This document shows positions 25,940-37,734 of a stretch of 64,000 nt of DNA, one piece after another (positions within the stretch are counted from its first letter, which is position 1; each line of letters begins with the position of its first letter). Location of the stretch: the NCBI RefSeq assembly GCF_022637455.1, contig NZ_CP093341.1:2294001-2358000 (forward strand), in the 5' to 3' direction. Source of the stretch: Lysobacter sp. S4-A87 (GTDB lineage: Bacteria > Pseudomonadota > Gammaproteobacteria > Xanthomonadales > Xanthomonadaceae). A model generated the notes under the pieces. It was not told where the DNA came from, ran no database searches, and was given only the letters and a program-made list of their open reading frames with translations. The translations under genes were made by a program, and so were the position numbers.

Positions 25940-26572
25940 TCACGCTTTCTTCAACCACTTGAGCAAGGGTTGCCAGTCGTCCTGGTGTTCGCGCACCTGC
26001 GCGGAGTGGTAGTCGAACAGGCTCTTGCCCAGTCCGGTCAGGACCACGTAGGCCTGGCTGTCGCGCAGCTGCGCCACCACCGGGTACGGCCAGGCGGAGA
26101 GCAGTTCCAGCGCCTGCTGCGAAGCATTGGTCCATGGCTTTATCTTGTTGCCGACCAGGCCCACGCGAAGTGAACCCTTGCGGACGCGCGGGTGCCGGGC
26201 CAGCGAGTCCAGGAACGGCACGGTCGCGTCGATATCCAGCGCCGACGGTTGCACCGGGACCAGGATGGCGTCGGCATGGTCGAGGAAGCTGTCGAGATCG
26301 TCGGCCATCGCGCCGGCAGGTGCATCGATCACCAGGCGCTGGGTGTCATCAGGCAGGTGCTTGCGCCAGGCCTTGCGGCGGGTTCCGTCGAGCGGCAGGA
26401 CGGCACTGTCGAGCAGTGCGCGGCGTTGCGCCCAGCGGGTGGAGGACTCCTGCGGGTCGGCGTCGACCAGCGCGGTGCGCAGGCCGTCGATGGCCGATTG
26501 CGCGGCGATATGGGTGGCGATCGTGGTCTTGCCGACGCCACCCTTGGAACTGGCCACCAGCACGGTCTTCAT
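25940..26572 (-). CDS. ParA/MinD-like ATPase
   Basis: 210-aa deviant Walker-A ATPase: [13 protein letters not shown] (residues 7-19), [13 protein letters not shown] and VIDAPAG. ParA relatives position DNA, proteins or organelles through ATP-driven surface cycling. No ParB-like gene is adjacent, so this is an orphan member. ATG 26572 follows GAGGGAG at a good distance. Confidence 0.9.
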   Translation of the reverse strand: MKTVLVASSKGGVGKTTIATHIAAQSAIDGLRTALVDADPQESSTRWAQRRALLDSAVLPLDGTRRKAWRKHLPDDTQRLVIDAPAGAMADDLDSFLDHADAILVPVQPSALDIDATVPFLDSLARHPRVRKGSLRVGLVGNKIKPWTNASQQALELLSAWPYPVVAQLRDSQAYVVLTGLGKSLFDYHSAQVREHQDDWQPLLKWLKKA

Positions 26573-26802
26573 GCGAACTCCCTCTGGATGGAAGCCGCAG
26601 CGTACACCGGGGCGCCGTGGCGCGACCATCGCCGGCGGCGACGGCTCAGCCGGGCGGGCCGGGCAGATTCCGCGCCTGCGGGCCCGGCCTGCGAGCGACC
26701 GCCATGCCAGCGCCGTGGCGAATGCCGGGTCTTCCGCCTTGCACCACTCTGGCAACGGCTATCATCAGCCACAGACACGGACGCGCCGGAAAGCCACACG
26801 CG
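26573..26802. other. parA-like/AAA divergent intergenic region
   Basis: 230 bases between two divergent genes. Only the ParA SD sequence (GAGGGAG) is clear; I see no convincing promoter hexamers or operators. Confidence 0.5.
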
Positions 26803-28290
26803 ATGAGCGAACTGCAGGACCTGACCGCGCTGATCCGCGCAAATACCCCTCTCATCGTCATCGAGACCCGCGACGAGGCACGCGTGGTCGAGCTGTTCCG
26901 GCAGGCACTGATGCAGGTGTGGCGCGCGCTGCACCGCTGGTCGATCACCGAGGGCCTGCGCCGGATCGACCTGGACAAGGAAGATCCGCCCGAGGTCGCA
27001 CCCGATGCGTCCACGACCCTGCATGCGATCCGCGATGCCACCCAGCGCGGCATCTACCTGCTGCTCGATATCCATCCCTACCTGGGCTATGCCAGCACGC
27101 AGCGCCTGCTGCGCGACATCATCCAGCGCCGCGACTGCGAGCCGCACGTGCTGGTGCTGGTCGGGCACAAGGTCGAGCTGCCGCCGGAACTGGACGCCCT
27201 GGCGGTCCGCTTCACGCCGCGCCTGCCCGATGCCAACGCCCTGCTCAAGCTGGTGCGCGAGGAGGCCGAGGCCTACACGCGCGAGCATGGCGGGCGCCGG
27301 GTCGAAGCCGATGCCGAGACGGTGAAGCAGATCGTGCGCAACCTGCGCGGCCTCGACCCGATCGATGCGCGCCGCATCACCCGCCACCTGATCCACAACG
27401 ATGGCGCGCTGGGCCCGGGGGACCTGCCGCAGCTGGCCAAGCTGAAATTCGAGCTGCTCAATCGCAGCGGCCACCTGCATTACGAATACGACAACGCGCG
27501 CATGGACGATGTCGCCGGCGCGCGCCGCTTCAAGCGCTGGATCGAGCAGCGCCGCGGCGTGTTCACCAGCGGCGACGCGCCGCCGGGGCTCGACCCGCCC
27601 AAGGGCGTGCTGCTGCTGGGCGTGCAGGGCTGTGGCAAGTCGATGCTGGCCAAGGCGGTCGCGGCCGGCTTCGGCGTGCCGCTGGTGCGGCTGGATTTCG
27701 GCACGCTCTACGACAAGTTCCATGGCGAGACCGAGAAGAACCTGCGCGCCGCCTTGAGTTCGGCCGAACAGCTGGAACCGTGCGTGCTGTGGATCGACGA
27801 GATCGAGAAAGGCCTGGCCGGCGATGGGGGCGACAGCGACGGTGGCGTCTCGCGCCGCGTGCTGGGCTACCTGCTGACCTGGATGGCCGAGCGCAAGTCG
27901 CGCGTGTTCCTGGTCGCCACCGCCAACCAGATCGATGCGCTGCCGCCGGAGCTGCTGCGCAAGGGCCGCTTCGACGAGATCTTCTTCATCGACCTGCCCG
28001 ATGCGGCGGCGCGCGAGCAGTTGTTCGCCCTGCACCTGCGCCGGCGCGCGCTGGAACCGTCGGGCTTCGACCTGGCGTCGCTGGTCGCGGCCAGCGACGG
28101 CTTCTCCGGCGCCGAAATCGAGCAGGCGATAGTGGCTGCGCTCTACGCGGCGCACGCGGCGAAGGCACCGCTCAACGACTTCACCTTGCGCGCCGAGCTC
28201 AAGCAGACGCGGCCGCTGTCGGTGCTGATGGCCGAGCAGGTGCAGCAGCTGCGCGAGTGGGCGAACGGGCGGACGGTGCCGGCCGACTGA
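26803..28290 (+). CDS. Ycf46-like AAA+ ATPase
   Basis: 495-aa protein. The N-terminal about 230 residues (LTALIRANTPLIVIETRDE onwards) match the accessory domain of bacterial/cyanobacterial Ycf46-type proteins. The AAA module follows: Walker A LLGVQGCGKSMLAKA (near residue 270), Walker B VLWIDEIEKG, sensor-1 ATAN and arginine finger in LLRKGRFDEIFF. Probably a remodelling ATPase; substrate unknown. No strong SD sequence is present before the ATG. Confidence 0.87.
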   Translation: MSELQDLTALIRANTPLIVIETRDEARVVELFRQALMQVWRALHRWSITEGLRRIDLDKEDPPEVAPDASTTLHAIRDATQRGIYLLLDIHPYLGYASTQRLLRDIIQRRDCEPHVLVLVGHKVELPPELDALAVRFTPRLPDANALLKLVREEAEAYTREHGGRRVEADAETVKQIVRNLRGLDPIDARRITRHLIHNDGALGPGDLPQLAKLKFELLNRSGHLHYEYDNARMDDVAGARRFKRWIEQRRGVFTSGDAPPGLDPPKGVLLLGVQGCGKSMLAKAVAAGFGVPLVRLDFGTLYDKFHGETEKNLRAALSSAEQLEPCVLWIDEIEKGLAGDGGDSDGGVSRRVLGYLLTWMAERKSRVFLVATANQIDALPPELLRKGRFDEIFFIDLPDAAAREQLFALHLRRRALEPSGFDLASLVAASDGFSGAEIEQAIVAALYAAHAAKAPLNDFTLRAELKQTRPLSVLMAEQVQQLREWANGRTVPAD

Positions 28291-28324
28291 TCGGCCTACT
28301 GATCGGCCGGGTGCCCCTCCCGGG

Positions 28325-30025
<1,701 letters not shown>

Positions 30026-30226
30026 TGCCGGAGGACCCGCGCGGGAAAACCGCATCGTAGCGCGGGCCGCGGGCGTGGCGACTGTGCCGCTTCGTCCAAT
30101 TGCGCGTACGGGGGCGGATGGGCTGCCGGCCCTTCGACCTTGCGGCCAGGCCGGCATGCTCAGGACTAATGCCGACCCCGTCCCCGGCCCCCATGGCAAA
30201 TGACCCCGCAGCGCGGGGTCATTCGA

Positions 30227-30856
30227 TCAAGGCCACCTCGGCGGATTGGCGGCCCATGCGGCCTGCACTTCGGCCAGCGTTGCGCGCTCGTCGTCGCGCC
30301 AGTCCGGCAGCAGGCGCGCGAACTGGTTCGGCGTGTTCCATTGCTGCGGCTCGCTGCGCACGGCGGCGGCGTACCACTGTACGGCGTCGTCCTTGCGGCC
30401 TACCGACCACAGCGCCAGGGCGAAGGTCGGCGGAATCCAGGTCGCGGTCACGCTGCGCGATTCCACCAGGGTGCGCCACTGCACCAGCGCATTTTCGCTG
30501 TCGCCGGCGCGGTAGAGGTCCCAGCCGTAGTTCCAGACGACCGAGCGCCACAGGCCGTCGCTGCGGTCGATCGCGCCCAGTGCGCGGCCGTAGAGCTGTC
30601 GACCCAGTTCGACGCGGCCGGCATCCATCGCCAGGTGCGCGAGCTGCGCGACCTCGGCCTTGGCATGCGGGTTGCGCTCGACGGTCTTGGCGAGCTTCTG
30701 CATCGCCACGTCGCCGGTTTCGCGCACCGCCACGACCGGTTTGACGGTATTGGCATCGGCGGCGAAGTAGAACTCCGCGGGCTTTGGAAAGGATTGCGCC
30801 GACGCGGCGCCGGTGGCGGCCAGCAAGGCCGTCAGTAGAAGGCTTCGAGCGAGCAT
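30227..30856 (-). CDS. Exported TPR-type protein
   Basis: 209-aa protein with a signal peptide (LLLTALLAATGAASA). The mature part is helical with TPR-like pairs, for example AHLAMDAGRVELGRQLYGRAL and LWSVGRKDDAVQWYAAAV. Probably periplasmic protein-protein contact role; no enzyme motif is seen. Unlinked by overlap to its neighbours. Confidence 0.75.
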   Translation of the reverse strand: MLARSLLLTALLAATGAASAQSFPKPAEFYFAADANTVKPVVAVRETGDVAMQKLAKTVERNPHAKAEVAQLAHLAMDAGRVELGRQLYGRALGAIDRSDGLWRSVVWNYGWDLYRAGDSENALVQWRTLVESRSVTATWIPPTFALALWSVGRKDDAVQWYAAAVRSEPQQWNTPNQFARLLPDWRDDERATLAEVQAAWAANPPRWP

Positions 30857-30989
30857 GTTGTGGGGTCCCCTGTAACGCGCCAATCCTAACCCGCATTTGG
30901 CGCCGCGCGTCACGCTCGGCGTGTGCGATTGCGACGATTGGCCGCCCCCCGGCAAGCCGGAGGGCAGCACTGGCAAAGCTGCGGGAACG

Positions 30990-33353
30990 TCAGGGCAGCA
31001 GCGCGACCTCGTCCACGACCCACATCGGGTTGTATTCCCCGGAGGCGAAGGTGAAGCACAGGTCGTGCTTGCCGGCGGTGGCCGGAAGGATCGCCTGCAG
31101 CGTGGTCAGGCCATCGGACTTGCGCGCCGGGGCCAGCGGCAGCGTCGCTACCGGCTCGCCCTCGCAACTGTCGAGGCGCACTTCCAGGGCGCCGCCGGCG
31201 ATCCTGGCCGGACGCGTGACCACCAGCTTGGCATCGCGCCACAACTGGAAGTTGTGCGGCAGCTGGCCGACGCGGACTTCCAGGTGGGTGATGCCGTCGA
31301 GGCTGGCGTCGTCGTAGACCCAGCACGGGTCGAACACGTCGGCCAGCAGCAGCGCGCGGTCGCTGCCTTCCCCGGCGGCAGGCGCATCGTCCTCCATGCG
31401 CAGTGCCAGGCCCTTCTTGCACGATTGCAGGGCGTGGCTGCCGCGAGCGCGCAGGCTGCGCTGGTCCACCGCGAACTTGCGTGGCGCGGCCAGGGCGACG
31501 CCGTCGGCGAATGCGTTGGCGGTGACGGTCGTCGGCAGGGCCACGGACAGCGGCTGGCTGTACGCCGGCGACGCCGCCGTCGGTTCGCTGCCGTCGGTGG
31601 TGTAGCGGATCTCACCGAACTGGCTCTGGTTGGACAGCGTCAGCGAGCCCTTGCCATCGGCCGCCGGGGCCGCGGCGAAGCGCACGGCGAACGCGCTGTC
31701 GGACGCCTGGAAGCCGCTGGCGCGGTAGCGCGCCATGTCCGGCACCATGCGCCGCAGGAAATCCTGCCAGTCGTGGCGGTCGGCCGGCGTCCAGACATTC
31801 TCGGCCAGCGCCGCCACGCGCGGGAACGCCGCACGCTGCATGCGCTCGTTGGTGCGCTGGTGTTCGGTCCACAGGTTGGCCTGCGCGCCGAGCACGTGCC
31901 TGGCCTGGTCCGGATTGAGCTGCGGCGGCACGACGTTGTAGGCGTAGTAGTCCTTCAACGCGAACACGTCCAGGCGACCGGGCGTCTCGTCCGCGGCGTC
32001 GCTCTGGATATGGTCCAGGTACAGGTCCGGCGCCGGTGCCAGCACCACATCGTGGCCAGCGCGCGCTGCTTCGATCGCGCCGTCGGTGCCGCGCCACGAC
32101 ATCACCGTGGCATCGGCCGGCGGCCCACCTTCGAGGATTTCGTCCCAGCCGAGCAGTCGCCGGTCGTGGTTCTCGATGTAGCGGCCGAGCCGCCCCATGA
32201 ACCAGCTCTGCAGCTGCATCTCGTCCTTGAGCTTGAGTTCGCGCAGCTTGGCCTGCACGGCCGAGGACTGCTGCCACTGGTCCTTGGCCGCTTCGTCGCC
32301 GCCCAGGTGGATGTACTTGCCGGGGAACAGCTCCATCACTTCGTCGAGCACGTTCTCCAGGAAGGTGAAGGTGCCGTCGTCGACGTTGAACAGCCAGGTG
32401 TGCACGCCCCAGTCGGGCGACACCGGCGGCGCCTTGCCGGTCACGCCCAGCTGCGGGTACGCGGCGATCGCGGCCTGGGCATGGCCCGGCAGGTCGATTT
32501 CGGGAACGATGGTGATGAAGCGGTCGGCGGCGTACTTCACCACGTCACGGATCTGGTCCTGGGTGTAGTAGCCGCAGTAGGGCTTCGGCTCACCCTTGGC
32601 GTCGCGCCCGGCAGCACCGGCCGGGATGCGGCAGCCGCCGACCTGCGTCAGCTTCGGGTACTGCTTGATCTCGATGCGCCAGCCCTGGTCGTCGGTGAGA
32701 TGCCAGTGGAAGGTGTTGATCTTGTGCAGCGCCAGCTGGTCGAGCAGCGCCTTGACCTCGTCGGTGCTGCGGAAATGGCGGGCGACGTCGAGCATCATGC
32801 CGCGCCACTGGAAACGCGGTGCGTCCTCGATGCGCTGGGCGGCGATGCGGGTCGCACCCTGGCCGCCGTCGGCGGTGGCCAGTTGCCACAGCGTGACCGC
32901 GCCATAGAACAGGCCCGCCGGGGCACGGGCCGTGAGCTTGGCGCCCTGCGGGGTGATGTCGAGGGTGTAGGCCTCGTCGCTGGCGGGTGCCGCCTTGGCA
33001 TCGATCGCGAAAGTGATGGCGGCGGCGGCGTCGTTGCCGACGACCGGCGCAAAGCCGCGCGACTTCTGCACGCGTGCGGCGAAGTCCTGGGCAATGCGCA
33101 GGGCCTCGGCGTTGTCGCCGACCACGGCGATGCGCGCATCGGGCCCCAGCGTGAACTGTCCCTGCGCGGCGTCGACCTTGGCCGGGCGCGGGATGACAGG
33201 CGTGATGGCAGCGGGGGTAGCGGCAGCCGCCGACGGCGCGGCGGTGCTGGCGGTGGTGTCTGCACGGGTCGCCGCGTCCTCGCGCTGGCAGCCTGCCAGC
33301 CCGATCGCCACGGTTGCGCCCGCCATTGCGGTCAGTATCGATTGCAGTTTCAT
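30990..33353 (-). CDS. GH20 beta-N-acetylhexosaminidase, lipoprotein
   Basis: 787-aa exported enzyme that removes terminal GlcNAc from chitooligosaccharides or glycans. Lipobox is GLAGC. The GH20b-type domain precedes the barrel, which starts near DVARHFRSTDEVK and has NTFHWHLTDDQGWRIE. The catalytic Asp353-Glu354 pair is in HLGGDEAAK. A C-terminal region of about 240 residues after the barrel includes a chitobiase-like/FN3-type segment (RYTTDGSEPT) and a beta-sandwich. SD AGAGGA supports ATG 33353. It lies downstream of the TonB receptor in the GlcNAc block. Confidence 0.95.
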   Translation of the reverse strand: MKLQSILTAMAGATVAIGLAGCQREDAATRADTTASTAAPSAAAATPAAITPVIPRPAKVDAAQGQFTLGPDARIAVVGDNAEALRIAQDFAARVQKSRGFAPVVGNDAAAAITFAIDAKAAPASDEAYTLDITPQGAKLTARAPAGLFYGAVTLWQLATADGGQGATRIAAQRIEDAPRFQWRGMMLDVARHFRSTDEVKALLDQLALHKINTFHWHLTDDQGWRIEIKQYPKLTQVGGCRIPAGAAGRDAKGEPKPYCGYYTQDQIRDVVKYAADRFITIVPEIDLPGHAQAAIAAYPQLGVTGKAPPVSPDWGVHTWLFNVDDGTFTFLENVLDEVMELFPGKYIHLGGDEAAKDQWQQSSAVQAKLRELKLKDEMQLQSWFMGRLGRYIENHDRRLLGWDEILEGGPPADATVMSWRGTDGAIEAARAGHDVVLAPAPDLYLDHIQSDAADETPGRLDVFALKDYYAYNVVPPQLNPDQARHVLGAQANLWTEHQRTNERMQRAAFPRVAALAENVWTPADRHDWQDFLRRMVPDMARYRASGFQASDSAFAVRFAAAPAADGKGSLTLSNQSQFGEIRYTTDGSEPTAASPAYSQPLSVALPTTVTANAFADGVALAAPRKFAVDQRSLRARGSHALQSCKKGLALRMEDDAPAAGEGSDRALLLADVFDPCWVYDDASLDGITHLEVRVGQLPHNFQLWRDAKLVVTRPARIAGGALEVRLDSCEGEPVATLPLAPARKSDGLTTLQAILPATAGKHDLCFTFASGEYNPMWVVDEVALLP

Positions 33354-33409
33354 CGGTCCTCTCTTTCCTTCAAGAGGCGGCACCGCTGACGGGGCCGCCG
33401 CCGACAACA

Positions 33410-33442
33410 AGCGGGCCCGGCATGACCGGGCCCGCTGTTTTT
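33410..33442 (+). terminator. Hairpin with T5 between receptor and hexosaminidase
   Basis: Perfect 11-bp stem, AGCGGGCCCGG and CCGGGCCCGCT, loop CATGA, followed on the plus strand by GTTTTT. The coding genes on both sides run on the minus strand, where the tail is only TTGTTGT; it may limit read-through from the receptor gene or stop antisense transcription. Confidence 0.65.
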
Positions 33443-33497
33443 ACCTCAATGACCACCGTGTTGCCCCGGGGCTGCGCCCGGACCGGTAGTTGCCACG

Positions 33498-36266
33498 TCA
33501 GTAGTTGAAGCGGAAGTTCAGGTAGTACTGACGGCCGTTCTCGTAGATCGAACGCGGGCGATCCTTGTTCTCGGCGAAGTAGGCGATCTTCGGGTTGTTG
33601 AGGTTCATGGCGTCGAGCTGCAGCGACATGTTCTCGTTGATCTTCCAGCCCACAGAAGCCGACAGGGTGCCGATCGAGTCCTGCCAGAAGGCCGAGGCAC
33701 GATCCAGGCCGCTGAAGAACTCGTCACGCCAGGTGTAGTTCACGCGGGCGTTGAACATGTCGTTCTCGAAGTAGGCACCGACGTTGATGGTGTTCTCCGA
33801 GGTGCCCAGCATCGCGTCGGTCTCGACCGTGGCCGGGTTGCCGTCGTCCGGGTTGTCGGCTTCGCCATCGGCGTAGGTGTAGTTGGCGAACGCGCCGAAG
33901 TTGTCGCTCAGCGGCTGTTCCCAGGCCAGTTCGAAGCCCTTCACCTTGGCGTTGGTGTTCACCGGCACGGCCAGGTCGTACGGCACGTCGGCGCCCTGCG
34001 GGTGCAGGTTGTCGATCGTGAAGAACGACTGGCGGACGTTGCCCAGCGAGACGTAGTTGTCGATGTCCATGTAGAACACGCCAGCCGACACCAGCGAACG
34101 CTCACCGTAGTACCACTCCCAGGTCGCGTCGAAGTTGGTCGACAGGATCGGTTCGAGGTTCGGGTTGCCACCGGTGCCGGTGCCCACGCCGCCGACGTTC
34201 GCCGGCGGGCTCAGGCTGACCGAGCCGGCCAGTGCCGAGAAGTCGGCGCGGGTCAGCGTGCGCGACAGGGCCAGGCGCAGCACGGTGTCGTCATTGACGT
34301 CGTACTTGAAGTTCGCGCTCGGCAGCCAGTCGTTGTACTCGTTCTTGGTGATGATCGGCTTGTACGGGCCGAACGCCGAGGTGGTGATGGCCTCCGGGTC
34401 CTGCGCCGTCGTCTGGACGTAGTTCTTGACCTCTTCCTCGGTGCGCACGTAACGCACGCCGAAGTTGCCGCTCCAGCGGTCGCCGCGGAAGTTCAGCTGG
34501 CCGTAGGCGGCGTCACTGCGCTCCTTCAGGCCGTATGCCGCGTTGTAGCGGAAGCGGCTGATCGGGTCGCGGTTGCTGAAGTTGCTGCCGAACTCGTGCA
34601 GGTCGTCGGCCGAGTAGTACCAGATGTCGCGCGGGAAGGTGCCACCGAAACCATCAGCGAAGTCGCTGGGGTAGTCGCGGAAGCTCTGCGGCCAGTTGGC
34701 CGGGTCGAACGCACCCGGGCCAGGGCCCTGGCCGGTGACCTGCGGCAGGTCGCGCTCGTGGCGGGCGCTGCGGATGCCGAAGTCGACCGAGGAGATGGTG
34801 CTGCCCTCGACGAAGTAGGTGCCGTCGATCTGGCCCCAGTCTTCGCTGTCTTCCACGTCGATGTCGTTGTCGCCGAAGACCCAGTCGAGGCGGTAGTCGG
34901 TGTTGGCCACGCCCGGCTGTGCCGTGTTGGCCGTACCCAGGTTCCAGTCGGCCGCGCCGACGCCGTGGATGTTCCAGGCGGCGCCGGTGTTGAGGCCGGT
35001 GTCGAACTCCATCACGTCCTGGGTCGGGGTCTTGCCGTGGCCTTCGGAGGTACCGGCCTGGGCCTTCAGCGTCAGCTTGTCGCTGACGTCCCACTTGCCG
35101 TCGACGCTGAAGAACTCAGCCGAGGACTCCGAGTTCGGACGGTTGATCATGTCGTAGATGCCGAACGCATGATCCTGGCCCGGGGTCGCGGCGAACTGCG
35201 CCGCCACCAGGGTGTTGTTGCGCACGACGTAGCCCGGCAGCGGCACCTGGCCGATGTCGGTGCCGCCGGAGCCGTTGATGATGCGGCGGCCCCACAGCAT
35301 GTAGTTGCGGTTGTAGTTGTCGGCTTCCATGTCGGAGCGGAAGTAGTTGGCTTCCAGCTCGACGGAGTCGGTCGGCTTCCACTGCGCGGAGAACATGCCG
35401 CCGGTGCGCTTGCGCTCCTGCTCGAACAGGGCCGAACCGATCAGCACCGGGAAGTAGACGCCGACCAGGTCCGGATGGGCGATGCCCGCCGCGGTACCGG
35501 CACCGATCGTCTCGTAGCCCAGCAGTTCCTGGCCGTCGCGGCGCAGGTGGCGCTCTTCGCTGAACGCCTGCACGGTCAGGCCGAAGGTGCCGTCGCTGTT
35601 CTTCCAGTTGCCCAGGACCGAGATCTGCGGGTCGGTCTTGCTCGGCTGGTCGGCGTACACGGCGCCGATCGAACCGAAGATGCTGAAGCCTTCTTCGAAG
35701 TTGAGCGGGTTGCGGGTCTGGATGTCGACGCTGCCGACCGCGCCGCCTTCGACCAGCTTGGCTTCGGAGGACTTGCGCACGATGACCTTGTCGACCAGTT
35801 CGGCCGGCAGCAGCGAGTAGCTGACGCTGCGGCCCACGGTGCCGGTCTGGTTGAGCACGAACCAGTCGCCCGAGGCGATGTTGTGGCCGTCGACCAGGGT
35901 CTGGGTCAGGCTCGGGCTGGTGCCGCGCATGCTGACGCGGTCGTTCTCGTCGAACGCACCTTCGTTGGCGCTGGCCGCGCTGATGTTGACGCCGGGAACG
36001 CGCGCCAGCGAGTCGGCGACGTTCTTGTCGGGCATCTTGCCGATGTCTTCCGACGTGATGACTTCCACGCGGGTGACGTCATCGCGCTTGGTCTCGAGCG
36101 ACTGCTCGATTGCGCCGCGAATGCCCTTGACGACGACGGTGTCGAGGTCCTTGGCTTCCTGCGAAGAGGCGGCAGCCGGAGCGGCCGCGTCCTGCGCCAT
36201 GGCGGTGCCGGCAAAGCCGAGCGCCGCGACGATACTCACCGATAGCATTGACTTGCGAAGTTTCAT
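33498..36266 (-). CDS. TonB-dependent receptor (chitooligosaccharide/GlcNAc uptake type)
   Basis: 922-aa outer-membrane receptor of the Xanthomonas-Caulobacter family (TIGR01782-like). A signal peptide (VSIVAALGFAGTAMA) is followed by a TonB-box-like DLDTVVVKG. The plug starts VEVITSEDIGKMPDKNVAD and includes VPGVNI and SMRGTSPSLTQTLVDG. The 22-strand barrel ends in YLNFRFNY. Substrate is inferred from the neighbours (GH20, glucokinase, NagP) as GlcNAc oligomers. ATG 36266 follows GGGAGGGAG. Confidence 0.92.
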   Translation of the reverse strand: MKLRKSMLSVSIVAALGFAGTAMAQDAAAPAAASSQEAKDLDTVVVKGIRGAIEQSLETKRDDVTRVEVITSEDIGKMPDKNVADSLARVPGVNISAASANEGAFDENDRVSMRGTSPSLTQTLVDGHNIASGDWFVLNQTGTVGRSVSYSLLPAELVDKVIVRKSSEAKLVEGGAVGSVDIQTRNPLNFEEGFSIFGSIGAVYADQPSKTDPQISVLGNWKNSDGTFGLTVQAFSEERHLRRDGQELLGYETIGAGTAAGIAHPDLVGVYFPVLIGSALFEQERKRTGGMFSAQWKPTDSVELEANYFRSDMEADNYNRNYMLWGRRIINGSGGTDIGQVPLPGYVVRNNTLVAAQFAATPGQDHAFGIYDMINRPNSESSAEFFSVDGKWDVSDKLTLKAQAGTSEGHGKTPTQDVMEFDTGLNTGAAWNIHGVGAADWNLGTANTAQPGVANTDYRLDWVFGDNDIDVEDSEDWGQIDGTYFVEGSTISSVDFGIRSARHERDLPQVTGQGPGPGAFDPANWPQSFRDYPSDFADGFGGTFPRDIWYYSADDLHEFGSNFSNRDPISRFRYNAAYGLKERSDAAYGQLNFRGDRWSGNFGVRYVRTEEEVKNYVQTTAQDPEAITTSAFGPYKPIITKNEYNDWLPSANFKYDVNDDTVLRLALSRTLTRADFSALAGSVSLSPPANVGGVGTGTGGNPNLEPILSTNFDATWEWYYGERSLVSAGVFYMDIDNYVSLGNVRQSFFTIDNLHPQGADVPYDLAVPVNTNAKVKGFELAWEQPLSDNFGAFANYTYADGEADNPDDGNPATVETDAMLGTSENTINVGAYFENDMFNARVNYTWRDEFFSGLDRASAFWQDSIGTLSASVGWKINENMSLQLDAMNLNNPKIAYFAENKDRPRSIYENGRQYYLNFRFNY

Positions 36267-36408
36267 TGCTCTCCCTCCCACGGGCTGTGTGCGACTCCGC
36301 TATGCCGATTCTTGCGTCGGCGTTACGGAGCCAGTTTCCTGGTCCGCGCCCGGCTTTCGCCGCGGCCCGGTTCCGTTGTCCTGTGACTTCTGGTGCGCTG
36401 TGCCTGGT

Positions 36409-37488
36409 TCATTCGCCCGCCTGCTGCTCGGAGGCATGCTGCTCGGAGGCATGCTCGAGGTACCAGCTGGCAGCGCCGATCACGCCCAGGCGCTCGTTTT
36501 CGATCAACCGCACCGGCACGCGCTCGAGCGCGGCATGCATCACGCCCTTGTCGAGCAGGCGCGCATGGAACTGGCTGTGCGGCAGGAAGTCCTTCAACCG
36601 CGGCAGGATGCCGCCGGCGATGAACACCGCCTTGGCGCTGCTGATCGTGACCAGGTCGCCGATGACGCTGCCGAGCAGGGCGCAGAAGGTCATCACGGCT
36701 TCGCGCGCGGGCACGTCGCCGCGGCGCGCGGCCTCGGTGATCGCAGCCGGGGCGCGCAGGCTCGGCTCGATGCCGTCGATGGCGCAGATCGCGTCATACA
36801 GGTGCACCAGGCCGGGGCCGGAGACGAAACGTTCGGTCGGCACGTGCGACTGGCCACGCTGGCGCGCCCAGTCGAGCATCGCCGCTTCGCGCGCATTGCC
36901 CGGCGCGAAAGCGGTGTGGCCGGCTTCGGTCGGCAGCACCACGGTGCCGCCGCGATGCGGGATGCGGATGGCCGCACCCAGGCCGGTGCCCGGGCCGACC
37001 ACCAGGACCGGGCCGTCGGCGGCTTCGCTGACACCCGGGGTGAGCAGCAGCGAATCTCCCGGGTCCATGCACTGCGCGGCGTGCGCGGCGGCCTGGAAGT
37101 CGTTGATGAACTGCAGTTCGCTCAGGCGCAGTTCGCTGCGCAGCTGCGACAGCGAGATGCGCCAGGGCAGGTTGGAATTGATGACGGCATCGTCGAGGAC
37201 GACGCCGGCGCTGGCGATGGCGACGCGGTCGATGCCGGCGCAGGCGTTATGGCCGGCGACGAAGTCGGACAGGATCGCGGCCAGGCTCGGATAGTCGGCG
37301 CAGACGTACTTGCGGTGCGCCAGGACCACCACGTGCGATTCCTCGGCGCCACCGGCGCGGACCAGGCCGACGCGGGTGTGGGTGCCGCCGACGTCTGCGG
37401 CGATGAAGCGGGTGTCGGCATGCACGAGCGGAGCCACGGCGCTCACCCGCGGACGGCGCGCATGGACTGCGCGCTCACGAGAGGGCAT
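36409..37488 (-). CDS. glk: Glucokinase-family sugar kinase, probable GlcNAc kinase
   Basis: 359-aa ASKHA-fold kinase. RFIAADVGGTHTRVGLV carries the phosphate-binding loop, NSNLPWRI and FINDFQAAAHA the sugar site, VVGPGTGLGAAI the adenosine loop, and VFIAGGI the second phosphate region. By sequence it is a Glk-family enzyme; by context it may phosphorylate GlcNAc or glucose. The first about 25 residues are a basic extension, so a later start (GTG near residue 15) is possible. The C-terminus carries the duplicated EHASEQHASEQ, encoded by a 15-bp tandem repeat. Confidence 0.88.
   Translation of the reverse strand: MPSRERAVHARRPRVSAVAPLVHADTRFIAADVGGTHTRVGLVRAGGAEESHVVVLAHRKYVCADYPSLAAILSDFVAGHNACAGIDRVAIASAGVVLDDAVINSNLPWRISLSQLRSELRLSELQFINDFQAAAHAAQCMDPGDSLLLTPGVSEAADGPVLVVGPGTGLGAAIRIPHRGGTVVLPTEAGHTAFAPGNAREAAMLDWARQRGQSHVPTERFVSGPGLVHLYDAICAIDGIEPSLRAPAAITEAARRGDVPAREAVMTFCALLGSVIGDLVTISSAKAVFIAGGILPRLKDFLPHSQFHARLLDKGVMHAALERVPVRLIENERLGVIGAASWYLEHASEQHASEQQAGE
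36422..36451. repeat. Two tandem 15-bp repeats at the 3' end of glk
   Basis: Two perfect copies of TGCTGCTCGGAGGCA, encoding HASEQ twice near the glk C-terminus. A partial third copy follows. Confidence 0.88.
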
Positions 37489-37578
37489 GACTGGCTTGGC
37501 ATTTCCGTCGAATCCCACTGCATGTTCCCTCCGCTGGCGCCGGCTCCCCACCGGCACGGGCCGAGATTGGCTCGCCTC

Positions 37579-37592
37579 TGACAACGTTGTCA
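37579..37592. promoter_or_regulatory. NagR box 1
   Basis: Perfect palindrome TGACAACGTTGTCA, matching the core of the LacI-family NagR motif described for Xanthomonadales and Alteromonadales. It lies 91 bases from the glk start, and the nagR-like gene is only 1.7 kb away. Confidence 0.82.
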
Positions 37593-37734
37593 ACCAAAAG
37601 TTACGAAATTGTCAGATTGGCCGGAATCGTGGCCCGGAGAGGGTCTTTTTTTGCTGCGGCGCAGCATGCCGATTCGGCTGTTTGGACCATAAGCGCCTTA
37701 TACGAAAGGGTCTCTGGCGTGCCGGCCCGACTTG

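Noticed and set aside
25940-26572. Plasmid or phage partition locus
   Set aside because: Only a ParA-like gene is present; there is no ParB, parS-like repeat or replication gene, and flanking genes are chromosomal housekeeping types.
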